In this document: piece by piece, positions 36,350 through 45,595 of the stretch | Numbering within the stretch: position 1 is the stretch's first letter | Layout of the letters: each line of letters starts with the position of its first letter | Assembly (NCBI GenBank): GCA_947259295.1 | Contig: CAMYMG010000103.1 | Location: forward strand, 1-46,553 | Direction of reading: 5' to 3' | Length of the DNA stretch: 46,553 nucleotides | Origin: an uncultured Rhizobiaceae bacterium | Lineage (GTDB): Bacteria; Pseudomonadota; Alphaproteobacteria; Rhizobiales; Rhizobiaceae | The notes under the pieces: generated by a model | Told to the model about the DNA's origin: nothing | Databases searched by the model: none | Seen by the model: the letters and a program-made list of their open reading frames with translations, nothing else | Made by a program: the position numbers and the translations under genes

Positions 36350-37667
36350 ATTGTCGCTTTTATTTGCGGGTGCCCTGATGGGCGCCTCGGCGATGAGCTT
36401 GGTCTATGGCTCGCCGAGCTCGACCGCCAATGCGGCAGGTTCGGAGACCTACAAGCAGCTCGCCATCTTCGGAGATATTTTCGAGCGCGTGCGGGGCCAG
36501 TATGTCACGCCGCCCGATGAAAAATCCCTGGTCGAGAATGCCATCAACGGCATGCTGACCTCGCTCGACCCGCATTCGTCCTACATGAATCCGGAAGCCG
36601 CAAAGGACATGCGGGTCCAGACGAAGGGCGAGTTCGGCGGCCTCGGCATCGAAGTCACGATGGAAAACGAGTTGGTCAAGGTCATCACGCCGATCGACGA
36701 CACGCCGGCAGCCAAGGCCGGTGTTCGTGCCGGCGACTACATTTCCGAGATCGACGGCGAGGAAGTGCGTGGTCTGACGCTCAACGACGCGGTCGAGAAG
36801 ATGCGCGGCCTCGTCAACACGCCGATCAAGCTCACGATCCTGCGCGAGGGCGCCGACAAGCCGCTCGACATCACCATCGTGCGCGACATCATCAAGGTGA
36901 AGGCGGTGAAGTTCCGCGTCGAGAACGACGTCGGCTACATGAAGATCACGTCCTTCACCGAAAAGACCTATGACGACCTCGAGGACGCCATCGCGAAGAT
37001 CAAGGCCGAGGTGCCGGACGACAAGCTCAAGGGCTACGTGCTCGATCTGCGTCTCAACCCGGGGGGTCTGCTCGATCAGGCGGTCAGCGTCTCGGATGCC
37101 TTCCTCGACCGCGGCGAGATCGTCTCGACCCGTGGGCGCGATCCGAAGGACATCTCACGCTTCGATTCGCGTCCGGGCGACGACATCGACGGCAAGCCGA
37201 TGATCGTCCTGGTCAATGGCGGTTCGGCCAGCGCGTCGGAGATCGTCGCGGGGGCCCTGCAGGACCATCGTCGTGCGACCGTCGTCGGCACCACGTCGTT
37301 CGGCAAGGGATCGGTCCAGACGATCATCCCGCTCGCCGAGAACGGCGCGCTCCGGCTCACCACGGCGCTCTACTACACGCCTGCCGGCAAATCGATCCAG
37401 GGCAAGGGCATCTCGCCCGACATCAAGGTCGAGCAGCCGCTGCCCGAAGATCTGGCCGGCCGTGACGTGTCGCGTGGCGAGTCCGACCTCAAGGGCCATA
37501 TCAAGGGCGTCGAGGAGAGCGACGAAGGTTCCGGCTCGGCCGCCTATGTGCCGCCGGATCCGAAGGATGACGTTCAGCTGAACTACGCGCTTTCGTTGCT
37601 GCGTGGCGAGAAGACCGACCCGGCGTTCCCTCCGAACCCGGACAAGGCGGTCATGAATAACCAGTAG
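36339..37667 (+). CDS. ctpA: Carboxy-terminal processing protease CtpA (S41 family)
   Basis: The 442-residue periplasmic serine protease trims C-termini of envelope proteins, including cell-wall hydrolases. It has an N-terminal signal/anchor (LSLLFAGALMGASAMSLVYG), a PDZ domain with TPAAKAGVRAGDYISEIDGE, and the S41 catalytic dyad S298 (GSASASEIV) and K323 (TSFGKGSVQ). The start lies inside the EnvC-like gene, with AAGGA upstream, so the two are translationally coupled. An Arg-rich alternative frame upstream is not used. A hairpin follows the gene at 37730. Confidence 0.96.
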   Translation: MVRKLSLLFAGALMGASAMSLVYGSPSSTANAAGSETYKQLAIFGDIFERVRGQYVTPPDEKSLVENAINGMLTSLDPHSSYMNPEAAKDMRVQTKGEFGGLGIEVTMENELVKVITPIDDTPAAKAGVRAGDYISEIDGEEVRGLTLNDAVEKMRGLVNTPIKLTILREGADKPLDITIVRDIIKVKAVKFRVENDVGYMKITSFTEKTYDDLEDAIAKIKAEVPDDKLKGYVLDLRLNPGGLLDQAVSVSDAFLDRGEIVSTRGRDPKDISRFDSRPGDDIDGKPMIVLVNGGSASASEIVAGALQDHRRATVVGTTSFGKGSVQTIIPLAENGALRLTTALYYTPAGKSIQGKGISPDIKVEQPLPEDLAGRDVSRGESDLKGHIKGVEESDEGSGSAAYVPPDPKDDVQLNYALSLLRGEKTDPAFPPNPDKAVMNNQ

Positions 37668-37729
37668 GGCGTTACGCCTGCTCGCAGAATTGCAGGCAGG
37701 CAGACGCCGGTTCGTTCGGGTATGTGTAG

Positions 37730-37759
37730 CTGCCGGGACCGCAAGGTTCCGGCAGTTTG
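37730..37759 (+). terminator. Probable terminator after ctpA
   Basis: CTGCCGGGACC and GGTTCCGGCAG form an 11-pair stem (one G-U) around a GCAA tetraloop, followed by TTTGATT. It lies 60 bases after ctpA and before the deacetylase gene. The U-run is short, so read-through is possible. Confidence 0.5.
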
Positions 37760-37795
37760 ATTCGGGGATACTCCAGACGGCAGGGCCGCCTTCAT

Positions 37796-38974
37796 ATGCA
37801 AGCAGCCAAGGAACTCGAACGCCCGCTCGGTCATCCTGCCAAGCCTGGCCGCAGCCCCTCATCCAGGGTCTGGCGCGGCCGCCCGCTCTGGCTGGCGTTT
37901 GGCGCGCTCTGCCTCGTGGCCGTATCCAGCGCCATCGCCTTGCGCGACAAGCCCTTCCGGAACCCGTCGGCCTCCGTGACATCGACGCCCGAAACCACAG
38001 GTGCCGAGCCACCGGCACCTTCGGTCGAAGCCGCTGCCGCCGATCCAGTCGCGAAAAAACCGGCCTCGCCATCCGCAAGCCCCTCAATCATCCATGTCGA
38101 TCCTGAGGACGCCGAAAAAGGCAATGGTGTCATCATCATTCGCGATCCCTCAGCGATCGGACAGGATCTGCGGGTTGCCCACTTGCCCGACAGGGCTCTA
38201 ATCGAGGAAAGCGAAACCGGACCGCTGCCGAAGCGCTCGGCGGATGGCAGGCGGCCCGTGGACGTGTATGCCCGGCCCTGGTCCGGCACGCGGGGAGCGC
38301 GCGTCGCCATCGTGGTCGGCGGCCTCGGCCTGTCGCAGACCGGCACGCAGGAAGCGATCGCGAAGCTGCCGTCCGAGGTCACGCTCGCCTTCGCGCCGCA
38401 GGGCAACAGCATCGGACGATGGATGCAGGCCGGCCGCCAGAAGGGGCACGAAATCCTGATGCAGGCGCCGCTTGAGCCGTTCGACTATCCGAACGTCAAT
38501 CCCGGCCGCAACACGCTCACCCTGGCAGCGACGCCGGAGGAAAACATCGACAATTTGCACTGGACGCTGTCGCGGACGACCAACTACACGGGCATCATGA
38601 ACTATATGGGTGCGCGTTTCGTCGCCGACCCGGGCGCCATGTCGCCTGTCATGGCCGAGCTCGGCAAGCGCGGGCTGCTTTATCTGGACGACGGGTCGAC
38701 AGCGCGCAGCGTCGCGCCGGAGCTTGCCCTGAAAAATCGCGTCCCCTTCGCCGCCGGCGATGCGATCATCGACGGCGAGCAGGAGCGTGGCGCCATCCTG
38801 AAGAAGCTCGACCAGCTTGAGGCGACGGCCAGGGCGAAGGGCTTTGCCGTCGGCACCGGCTCGGCTTTCGATGTCACCGTCGACGCGGTGACCTCCTGGG
38901 TGGCGGAGGCGAAGAAGCGTGGCATCGAAATCGTTCCGGTCTCGGCCGTGACAATCGACCCCGAGAAAGGCTGA
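37796..38974 (+). CDS. Divergent polysaccharide deacetylase-family protein
   Basis: The product is 392 residues from ATG 37796. A cytoplasmic tail and single membrane anchor (about 32-50, [19 protein letters not shown]) lead into a low-complexity Pro/Ala/Ser stalk. A periplasmic domain matches the divergent polysaccharide deacetylase family (PF04748): [19 protein letters not shown], the LAFAPQGNS and [14 protein letters not shown] blocks, and LYLDDGST. It typically lies behind envC-ctpA and probably acts in cell-wall remodelling, with no proven enzyme activity. The gene ends 5 bases before rppH. Confidence 0.9.
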   Translation: MQAAKELERPLGHPAKPGRSPSSRVWRGRPLWLAFGALCLVAVSSAIALRDKPFRNPSASVTSTPETTGAEPPAPSVEAAAADPVAKKPASPSASPSIIHVDPEDAEKGNGVIIIRDPSAIGQDLRVAHLPDRALIEESETGPLPKRSADGRRPVDVYARPWSGTRGARVAIVVGGLGLSQTGTQEAIAKLPSEVTLAFAPQGNSIGRWMQAGRQKGHEILMQAPLEPFDYPNVNPGRNTLTLAATPEENIDNLHWTLSRTTNYTGIMNYMGARFVADPGAMSPVMAELGKRGLLYLDDGSTARSVAPELALKNRVPFAAGDAIIDGEQERGAILKKLDQLEATARAKGFAVGTGSAFDVTVDAVTSWVAEAKKRGIEIVPVSAVTIDPEKG

Positions 38975-38979
38975 GAGAC

Positions 38980-39495
38980 TTGGCGAAAAAACCTGTCGAC
39001 CCAGAAACCTTGCCCTACCGGCCTTGCGTCGGACTCATGATTCTGAATGCCGCCGGTCTGGTCTGGGTCGGCCATCGCATTGCCGAGCCGGACGGCGAGA
39101 TGGCTGGGTCGGAGAGGCTCTGGCAGATGCCGCAGGGCGGCATCGACAAGGGCGAGGAACCGCTCGAGGCTGCCCGGCGCGAGCTGTTCGAGGAAACAGG
39201 GATGCGCTCCGTCTCGCTGATTTCGGAAGCCCCCGACTGGATCAAATACGACCTGCCGAGCCATCTCGTCGGTATCGTGTGGAAGGGAAAGTATCGCGGC
39301 CAGACGCAGAAATGGTTTGCCTTCCGCTTCGAGGGCGACGAAAGCGAAATCCGGATCAATCCACCGCCGGGGGGACACGAGGCCGAGTTCGACCGCTGGG
39401 ACTGGCGCCCGATGGCCGACCTCAAGGAACTCGTCGTACCGTTCAAGCGCGAGGTCTACGACCAGGTCGTCGCGGCCTTCAGGCACCTCGCCTAG
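38980..39495 (+). CDS. rppH: RNA pyrophosphohydrolase RppH (Nudix)
   Basis: The 171-residue Nudix hydrolase removes pyrophosphate from mRNA 5' ends to start decay. The Nudix box is complete ([20 protein letters not shown] followed by TG), preceded by [13 protein letters not shown] and QMPQG, as in alphaproteobacterial RppH. Start is TTG 38980; no in-frame ATG precedes the conserved LPYRP block. It is co-transcribed with the deacetylase gene (5-base gap). Confidence 0.95.
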   Translation: MAKKPVDPETLPYRPCVGLMILNAAGLVWVGHRIAEPDGEMAGSERLWQMPQGGIDKGEEPLEAARRELFEETGMRSVSLISEAPDWIKYDLPSHLVGIVWKGKYRGQTQKWFAFRFEGDESEIRINPPPGGHEAEFDRWDWRPMADLKELVVPFKREVYDQVVAAFRHLA

Positions 39496-39601
39496 CCTCG
39501 GCAGCTTGCCGCATGGCCGTTCAGTGTGCGGCAGGCTGCGCCGGCCGATTTGCGATCCTGGCCTTGCAGCCTTACTGATGAGTGCATTCCGATAGGACGA
39601 G

Positions 39602-40720
39602 ATGTCCGGCATGCATGATTCTTCCGACCGGCCAGGCTTTGCTCAGGCCGGTGCCATCTTGACGATTGACCTTGGTGCGGTTCGCGAGAATTTCCGCCGG
39701 CTCAGTGCCCGATTGCCGTCCGCATCCTGTGCCGCTGTGGTGAAAGCCGACGGCTATGGGCTCGGCGCCGCCGAAATCGCTGCGGCGCTGGGCGAGGAGG
39801 GCTGTTCCGTCTTCTTCGTCGCGCACGCTGCGGAGGGAATTGCGCTTCGGCGTGCCATCGGCCCGCAGCCCGAAATCTTTGTCCTCAACGGGCTCCACGC
39901 CGGGGCCGAGGATGTCTGCGCGGCGAACAGTCTGACTGCCGCGGCAAACAGCGTCGAGCAGCTGGCAGCCTGGCGGGCCGCTGCGGCTCGTGCTGGCCGG
40001 ACGCTGCCCGTCGCGGTTCAGATCGACAGCGGAATGTCTCGCCTCGGCATGTCCCGCGCGGAAGTCGCACGCGTCGCCGCCGATCCCGCCTCCTTCGACG
40101 GCCTCGACCTGCGCCTCGTGCTCAGCCACCTCGCCTGTGCCGAAGAGGCCGGCACTGCGGCCAATCAGGATCAGCGCACCGCGTTCGATAGCCTGCGTGC
40201 CTTCCTGCCGCCGGCACCGGCCTCGCTGTCCAACTCGTCCGGCATCTTTCTCGGCGACGCGTATCACTACGACATGGTTCGCCCCGGCGCCGCGCTCTAT
40301 GGCGTCAATCCTATGCCGGGCAGGGCGAACCCGATGGAGCAGGCAGTCCGCCTCCAGGCCAGGATCATCCAGACGCGCCATCTCGACGCCGGCGCGACCG
40401 TCGGCTACGGCCATACCTTCCATGCTGCGGGCAAGATGGAGGTGGCGACGATTGCGCTTGGCTATGCCGACGGATGGCCAAGGCGTGCGGCAACGGCCGC
40501 CTGGGCGGATGACACGAAACTGCCGATGGTCGGCCGGGTCTCGATGGACAGCATCGTCATCGACATCTCCGCACTGCCGGCCGGCCAGCTGAAGCCGGGC
40601 GATCTTGTCGACCTGATCGGTCCGTACCAGACCGTGGACGATCTCGCAGCCAGCGCCGGCACGATCGGCTATGAGATACTCACAGGTCTTGGTCGGCGGT
40701 TTCATAGGCGCTACCAGTAG
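39602..40720 (+). CDS. alr: Alanine racemase
   Basis: The 372-residue PLP enzyme interconverts L- and D-alanine. The PLP-binding lysine K48 lies in VVKADGYGLGA, the catalytic tyrosine Y269 in VGYGHTF, and VGRVSMDSIVIDIS marks the C-terminal domain. It is immediately followed by dadA (30-base gap). This pairing marks a catabolic D-alanine module: racemase plus dehydrogenase feeding pyruvate. It may also supply D-Ala for the cell wall if no other racemase exists. Confidence 0.96.
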   Translation: MSGMHDSSDRPGFAQAGAILTIDLGAVRENFRRLSARLPSASCAAVVKADGYGLGAAEIAAALGEEGCSVFFVAHAAEGIALRRAIGPQPEIFVLNGLHAGAEDVCAANSLTAAANSVEQLAAWRAAAARAGRTLPVAVQIDSGMSRLGMSRAEVARVAADPASFDGLDLRLVLSHLACAEEAGTAANQDQRTAFDSLRAFLPPAPASLSNSSGIFLGDAYHYDMVRPGAALYGVNPMPGRANPMEQAVRLQARIIQTRHLDAGATVGYGHTFHAAGKMEVATIALGYADGWPRRAATAAWADDTKLPMVGRVSMDSIVIDISALPAGQLKPGDLVDLIGPYQTVDDLAASAGTIGYEILTGLGRRFHRRYQ

Positions 40721-40750
40721 GGCCGGATTCCGCGCGGGGAGAGACGACGC

Positions 40751-42034
40751 ATGAAAGTGATTGTTCTTGGCGCGGGCGTAATCGGCGTGACCACGGCCTA
40801 TTACCTCAACGAAGCCGGGCATGAGGTCGTCGTCTATGACCGCCAGGCAGGCCCGGCCATGGAAACCAGCTTCGGCAATGCCGGCGAGATATCGCCGGGT
40901 TACTCCTCGCCCTGGGCCGGTCCGGGCATGCCGATCAAGGCGATCAAATGGTTGTTGATGCGTCACGGCCCGCTCGTGCTGCGGCCAAAGCTCGACCGCG
41001 CAATGTGGTCATGGATGTTCAAGATGCTGCGCAACTGCACGGCAGAGCGCTATGCCGTCAACAAGTCGCGCATGGTGCCGCTCGCGGAGTATAGCCGCGA
41101 CTGCCTGCGCGACCTGCGCGCGGCGACCGGGATTTCCTATGACGAGCGCAGTCAGGGCCTGCTCCAGCTTTTCCGCAGCAAGGAACAGCTCGACGGCACC
41201 GGCAAGGATATCGAGATACTGAAGCAGTTCGGCGTTCCCTTCGAACTGCTCGACGCGGCCGGCTGCATCGGCGCGGAACCCGCCCTATCGCGCGTCGAAG
41301 ACAAGATCGCCGGCGGCCTTCGCCTGCCGGGCGACGAAACCGGCGACTGCCGGCTGTTTACAGAGCGGCTCATGCGGATCTGCAAGGAGCGCGGCGTCAC
41401 CTTCAATTTCGGGGTGGAGACCGGGCGGTTGGTTCCAAACCGATACCGCCCGCCGGGCTCGGTCAAAGTCGGCGACAAGATCATTTCTGTCACCGTAGGA
41501 ACCAAGAGTGTCGCCGCCGATGCCTTTGTCATGGCTCTCGGCAGTTATTCCACCCGCTGGATGTCGAAGCGCAACATCCATGTCCCTGTCTACCCGGTGA
41601 AGGGCTATTCGATAACGCTGCCCGTGACAGACCCTTCGGGTTCGCCGGTTTCGACGGTCATGGACGAGACATACAAGGTTGCCATCACGCGTCTCGGTGA
41701 CCGCATAAGAGTGGGTGGAACGGCGGAAATATCGGGTTTCGACCTGACGCTGCATGAATCGCGCCGCGCGACGCTGGAGAAATCGGTAAGCGACCTGTTC
41801 CCGGATGGCGGGGACCTTTCCAGATCCAGCTTCTGGTGCGGGCTGAGGCCGATGACGCCTGACGGGCCGCCGATCATCGGCGCAACGCGCTATCCCAACC
41901 TGTTCCTGAACACCGGACACGGCACGCTTGGATGGACCATGGCGTGCGGTTCTGGCCGCATCCTGGCGGATATCATGTCCGGCCGGAAGCCCGACATCGA
42001 CGTGAGCGAGCTTGCGCTCTCGCGCTACGATTGA
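40751..42034 (+). CDS. dadA: D-amino acid dehydrogenase
   Basis: The 427-residue FAD flavoenzyme oxidises D-alanine to pyruvate, passing electrons to the respiratory chain. The FAD dinucleotide fold [20 protein letters not shown] is at the N-terminus. The C-terminal [20 protein letters not shown] and [16 protein letters not shown] segments are hallmarks of DadA. GGGGAGA is upstream of ATG 40751. It forms an operon with alr. Confidence 0.96.
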   Translation: MKVIVLGAGVIGVTTAYYLNEAGHEVVVYDRQAGPAMETSFGNAGEISPGYSSPWAGPGMPIKAIKWLLMRHGPLVLRPKLDRAMWSWMFKMLRNCTAERYAVNKSRMVPLAEYSRDCLRDLRAATGISYDERSQGLLQLFRSKEQLDGTGKDIEILKQFGVPFELLDAAGCIGAEPALSRVEDKIAGGLRLPGDETGDCRLFTERLMRICKERGVTFNFGVETGRLVPNRYRPPGSVKVGDKIISVTVGTKSVAADAFVMALGSYSTRWMSKRNIHVPVYPVKGYSITLPVTDPSGSPVSTVMDETYKVAITRLGDRIRVGGTAEISGFDLTLHESRRATLEKSVSDLFPDGGDLSRSSFWCGLRPMTPDGPPIIGATRYPNLFLNTGHGTLGWTMACGSGRILADIMSGRKPDIDVSELALSRYD

Positions 42035-42064
42035 CGGGATCCTGGCCCTGGGACGGAACGGGGC

Positions 42065-42080
42065 TTCACGATGACGTGAA
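42065..42080. repeat. Short palindrome between dadA and the next gene
   Basis: TTCACG-ATGA-CGTGAA is a perfect 6-base inverted repeat about 30 bases past the dadA stop and about 55 bases before the next start codon. It could be an operator or weak hairpin. No known factor is assigned. Confidence 0.3.
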
Positions 42081-42133
42081 ACCTAAACGCAACAAGCGCG
42101 TTGTGGGGTCAGTCAATCAGATGGAGAACCACC

Positions 42134-42631
42134 ATGGCCAACCCAGCACGCATTCCCGACCCGAGGTCCGAAGACCCCCTGGATCCGGCAACGCAGTCAC
42201 GGATCGACCCGGTAACCGGCGAGCCGCGCCCGGCAGCGAGCTACGAGCAGCCAGGCGTCGTCAACAACCGCGTCGAGACGCGCAGTGGCGGCAGTGCCGT
42301 TCTGATCGCGGCCGTCGTGGTGGTGCTCGCGGTAGTAGCCTATTTCGTCTTTGCTCCGGCGACCGACGAAGCTGTTGTCGAAACGCCTGAACCAGCGGCT
42401 ACCACGGAACCGGCAACGCCGGCACCGGACGCCGCTGCCCCGGCTACCGATACAACCGCGCCGGCTGATACGGCACCTGCTGATACCGCTCCGGAAGCTA
42501 CCGCGCCGGCCGCTCCGGAACCGGAAGCAACGGCCCCTGCCGCTTCGGAGCCCGAAGCGACGGCGCCTGCCGACACGACCGAGCCTGCAGAACCTGCCCC
42601 GGCCGAACCGGCTCCTGCTCCCGCCCAGTAA
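42134..42631 (+). CDS. Membrane-anchored Ala/Pro/Thr-rich protein
   Basis: From ATG 42134 (GGAGAA upstream) the product is 165 residues. An N-terminal cytoplasmic segment (about 1-53, with DPRSEDPLDPATQSRIDP) is followed by one membrane helix (SAVLIAAVVVVLAVVAYFVF). A long extracytoplasmic tail consists of imperfect repeats of APADTAPEATAPAAPEPEA type with no cysteines or charges except Glu/Asp. Such tails are flexible spacers. Function is unknown; conserved hypotheticals of this type occur in rhizobia. It is a single gene ended by a strong terminator. Confidence 0.75.
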   Translation: MANPARIPDPRSEDPLDPATQSRIDPVTGEPRPAASYEQPGVVNNRVETRSGGSAVLIAAVVVVLAVVAYFVFAPATDEAVVETPEPAATTEPATPAPDAAAPATDTTAPADTAPADTAPEATAPAAPEPEATAPAASEPEATAPADTTEPAEPAPAEPAPAPAQ

Positions 42632-42654
42632 TAAGGCGTCCTAAAACATCGACA

Positions 42655-42681
42655 AACGGCCCGCATTGCGGGCCGTTTTTT
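42655..42681 (+). terminator. Strong rho-independent terminator
   Basis: AACGGCCCGC and GCGGGCCGTT form a perfect 10-pair stem around ATT, followed by TTTT. It closes the 42134 gene and separates it from the convergent lpdA. Confidence 0.88.
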
Positions 42682-42709
42682 CGTTGGCAGCTTGCGTCCT
42701 GGCTGAGGT

Positions 42710-44116
42710 CTACATATGGATCGGTTTGAAAGCCGCGGCCATTGCGGCTTCCTTCACGGCTTCCGACATGGTCGGGTGAGCGTGGCACGTCCGGCCGAGA
42801 TCTTCCGCCGACCCGCCGAATTCCATCAGCACGGCCGCCTCGTGGATCATCTCGCCGGCTCCGAAGCCGACGATATGCGCGCCAAGCACCCGGTCCGTGG
42901 TCTTGTCGGAAAGGATCTTCACGAAACCGTCGGTGTGCAGTGTCGCCCGTGCGCGGGCATTGGCGGAGAACGGGAATTTCCCAACCTTGTATTCGATGCC
43001 GTCCTTCTTCAGTTCCTCTTCCGTCCTGCCGACAGAGGCCACTTCGGGACTGGTGTAGACGACGCTCGGGATGACGCCGTAGTTCACATGGCCGGCCTGG
43101 CCGACGATTATCTCGGCTACCGCCACGCCTTCGTCCTCGGCCTTGTGCGCCAGCATCGGACCGGCAACCACGTCGCCGATGGCGTAGATGCCAGGAATGT
43201 TGGTCTTCAGGTGACCGTCGGTCTTGACGCGGCCGCGATCGTCAAGCTCGACCCCGGCGTCGGCAAGGCCAAGTCCCTCGGTATAGGGCTTCCTGCCCGT
43301 CGAGATCAGCACGACGTCGGCTTCAACTGTCTCTACCTCACCGCCTTTGGCAGGCTCGAAAGTCACCGAGGCGCCCTTCTTGCCCTTGGCGACTGCGGTC
43401 ACCTTGGACCCCGTCTTGATGTCGAAGCCCTGCTTGGCGAGCAGGCGCTGGAACTGCTTGGCTACTTCGCCGTCCATGCCGCCAAGAATGCTGTCGAGAT
43501 ATTCCACCACGGTCACCTTGGCGCCGAGTCTCGCCCAGACGGAACCAAGCTCCAGTCCAATCACGCCACCGCCCACCACGACCAGATGGCCGGGGACCTT
43601 GGCGAGAGAAAGCGCGCCGGTCGAGGAGACGATGACCTTCTCGTCGACATCGACCTCGACGCCTGGAATGCCGGCAACCTCGGACCCCGTCGCAATGACG
43701 ATGTTCTTTGTCTCGACTTCCTGGCTCTTGCCGTCCTCGCCGGCTACCGCGATCTTGCCCGCTGCTAGGATCTTTCCGGTTCCGCGCAGCACGTCGATCT
43801 TGTTCTTTTTCATCAGGAAGTCGAGGCCCTTGGTGTTCTGGCCGACCACTTGGTCCTTGTGCGCCATCATCTTCGCGAGATTGAACTTCGGCGCGCTGAT
43901 CTCGATGCCGAGCGCATCGAAGGAGTGGCCGGCCTCGGCGAACATTTCAGTGGCGTGAAGCAGGGCTTTCGACGGTATGCAGCCAATATTCACGCATGTA
44001 CCGCCGAGCGTCGCCCATTTCTCGACGAGTGCGGTCTTGAGGCCGAGCTGGGCAGCCTTGATAGCGCAGACATAGCCTCCCGGTCCGCTTCCGATGATGA
44101 CGACGTCATAAGCCAT
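42710..44116 (-). CDS. lpdA: Dihydrolipoyl dehydrogenase (E3) of the 2-oxoglutarate dehydrogenase cluster
   Basis: The 468-residue FAD enzyme reoxidises the lipoyl groups of the E2 subunit. The FAD motif GSGPGGY and redox cysteines C41 and C46 ([13 protein letters not shown]) are at the N-terminus. NAD-binding [16 protein letters not shown] lies in the middle, and the catalytic His-Glu in HAHPTMSE at the C-terminus. AGGAAG precedes ATG 44116, so the longer frame is not used. It follows odhB on the same strand with 132 bases between. Confidence 0.96.
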   Translation of the reverse strand: MAYDVVIIGSGPGGYVCAIKAAQLGLKTALVEKWATLGGTCVNIGCIPSKALLHATEMFAEAGHSFDALGIEISAPKFNLAKMMAHKDQVVGQNTKGLDFLMKKNKIDVLRGTGKILAAGKIAVAGEDGKSQEVETKNIVIATGSEVAGIPGVEVDVDEKVIVSSTGALSLAKVPGHLVVVGGGVIGLELGSVWARLGAKVTVVEYLDSILGGMDGEVAKQFQRLLAKQGFDIKTGSKVTAVAKGKKGASVTFEPAKGGEVETVEADVVLISTGRKPYTEGLGLADAGVELDDRGRVKTDGHLKTNIPGIYAIGDVVAGPMLAHKAEDEGVAVAEIIVGQAGHVNYGVIPSVVYTSPEVASVGRTEEELKKDGIEYKVGKFPFSANARARATLHTDGFVKILSDKTTDRVLGAHIVGFGAGEMIHEAAVLMEFGGSAEDLGRTCHAHPTMSEAVKEAAMAAAFKPIHM

Positions 44117-44248
44117 TGATTGCTTCCTGTCTTGGTTGCCGGTGCCCGGCCGTTCCGTCAATGCGGGCGCTCGCCTCGAACGTCGCGCCCGGTACTACGT
44201 CTCGTGCTACTGGCGACGCTCCGGCGGCACGCCCGGGACCATCATAGC

Positions 44249-45562
44249 CTACAAATCGAGAACGAGGCGCTCCGGATCTTCCAGGCTTTCCTTGACACGC
44301 ACGAGGAACGTCACGGCCTCCTTGCCGTCGACGATGCGGTGATCGTAGGACAGCGCCAGGTACATCATCGGCCGGATGACGATCTGGCCGCCGACGACCA
44401 CCGGCCGTTCCTGGATCTTGTGCATGCCCAGGATGCCCGACTGCGGTGCATTGAGGATCGGCGTCGACATCAGCGAGCCGTAGACGCCGCCGTTCGAGAT
44501 GGTGAAGGTACCGCCCTGCATGTCGGCAACCGACAGCTTGCCGTCGCGCGCGGCAAGCCCGAGCCGGCCGATCTCCTTCTCGATCTCGGCGATCGTCATG
44601 GCATCGGCATTCCGCACCACCGGCACGACCAGGCCCTTTTCGGTGCCCACGGCGACACCGATATGGGCGTAATCCTTGAAGATGATGTCTGTCCCGTCGA
44701 TCTCGGCGTTGACCGAGGGGATCTCCTTCAGGGCGTGCGTCACTGCCTTGGTGAAGAAGCCCATGAAGCCGAGCTTCACGCCGTGCTTCTTCTCGAAGAT
44801 CTCCTTGTATTTGCCACGCATCGCCATGACGGCGCTCATGTCCACCTCGTTGAAGGTGGTCAGCATGGCCGCCGTCGACTGCGCTTCCTTCAGGCGGCGC
44901 GCGATCGTCTGGCGCAGCTTGGTCATGCGCACGCGCTCTTCGCGCGAAGCGTCGTCCGGTGCCGAATCTGGACGCGGCTTCGCGGGCGCTTCGACCGACT
45001 TCGGCGTCTCGGCAGGTTGCGACGGCGCGCCCTTGGCAATGGCGTCGAGCACGTCGCCTTTCAGCACCTGGCCGCGCTTGCCGGAACCAGACACCTGGTC
45101 AACCGCGATGTTGCTCTCGGTCGCCAGCTTGGCTGCGGACGGCGCGGGCGGCATGCTGCGCTCCGTGACTTCCTGGCCGCCGGCGACCTGCGCGTTCTTC
45201 TCCTCGGCCTCGCGGCCGGTGCTGCCACCGGATTCGCCTGCGGCCTGCGCCACGGATTCGGCCTTCGCCGGTGGCTCCTTGGTGTCCTTCGCCTCCTCTT
45301 TCGGGGCAGCCTTGGCCGCACCGCCGCCTTCGGCGATCTGGCCGAGCAGGGCGCCGACCCCGACGGTCTCGCCGTCATTGGCCGTGATTTCGGACAGGGT
45401 GCCGGCTGCCGCCGCAGGTACCTCGATGGTCACCTTGTCGGTTTCGAGTTCGACCAGCGGTTCGTCAACGGCGATGGTGTCGCCAACCTTCTTGAACCAT
45501 TTGCCGATCGTGGCCTCGGTGACGGATTCACCGAGTGTGGGGACGCGGATTTCGGTGGCCAT
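44249..45562 (-). CDS. odhB: 2-oxoglutarate dehydrogenase E2 (dihydrolipoyl succinyltransferase)
   Basis: The 437-residue E2 core of the TCA-cycle complex has an N-terminal lipoyl domain with the lipoylated lysine K43 ([12 protein letters not shown]) and an Ala/Glu/Lys-rich flexible linker. A peripheral-subunit binding domain (about 140-178, [20 protein letters not shown]) and a catalytic domain ending with H408 and D412 in [12 protein letters not shown] follow. It lies 33 bases after sucA and before lpdA, the normal order in alphaproteobacteria. Also known as sucB. Confidence 0.96.
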   Translation of the reverse strand: MATEIRVPTLGESVTEATIGKWFKKVGDTIAVDEPLVELETDKVTIEVPAAAAGTLSEITANDGETVGVGALLGQIAEGGGAAKAAPKEEAKDTKEPPAKAESVAQAAGESGGSTGREAEEKNAQVAGGQEVTERSMPPAPSAAKLATESNIAVDQVSGSGKRGQVLKGDVLDAIAKGAPSQPAETPKSVEAPAKPRPDSAPDDASREERVRMTKLRQTIARRLKEAQSTAAMLTTFNEVDMSAVMAMRGKYKEIFEKKHGVKLGFMGFFTKAVTHALKEIPSVNAEIDGTDIIFKDYAHIGVAVGTEKGLVVPVVRNADAMTIAEIEKEIGRLGLAARDGKLSVADMQGGTFTISNGGVYGSLMSTPILNAPQSGILGMHKIQERPVVVGGQIVIRPMMYLALSYDHRIVDGKEAVTFLVRVKESLEDPERLVLDL

Positions 45563-45595
45563 GTGCTGTACCTGTCCGTTTCTGTCTCTTTGTTG

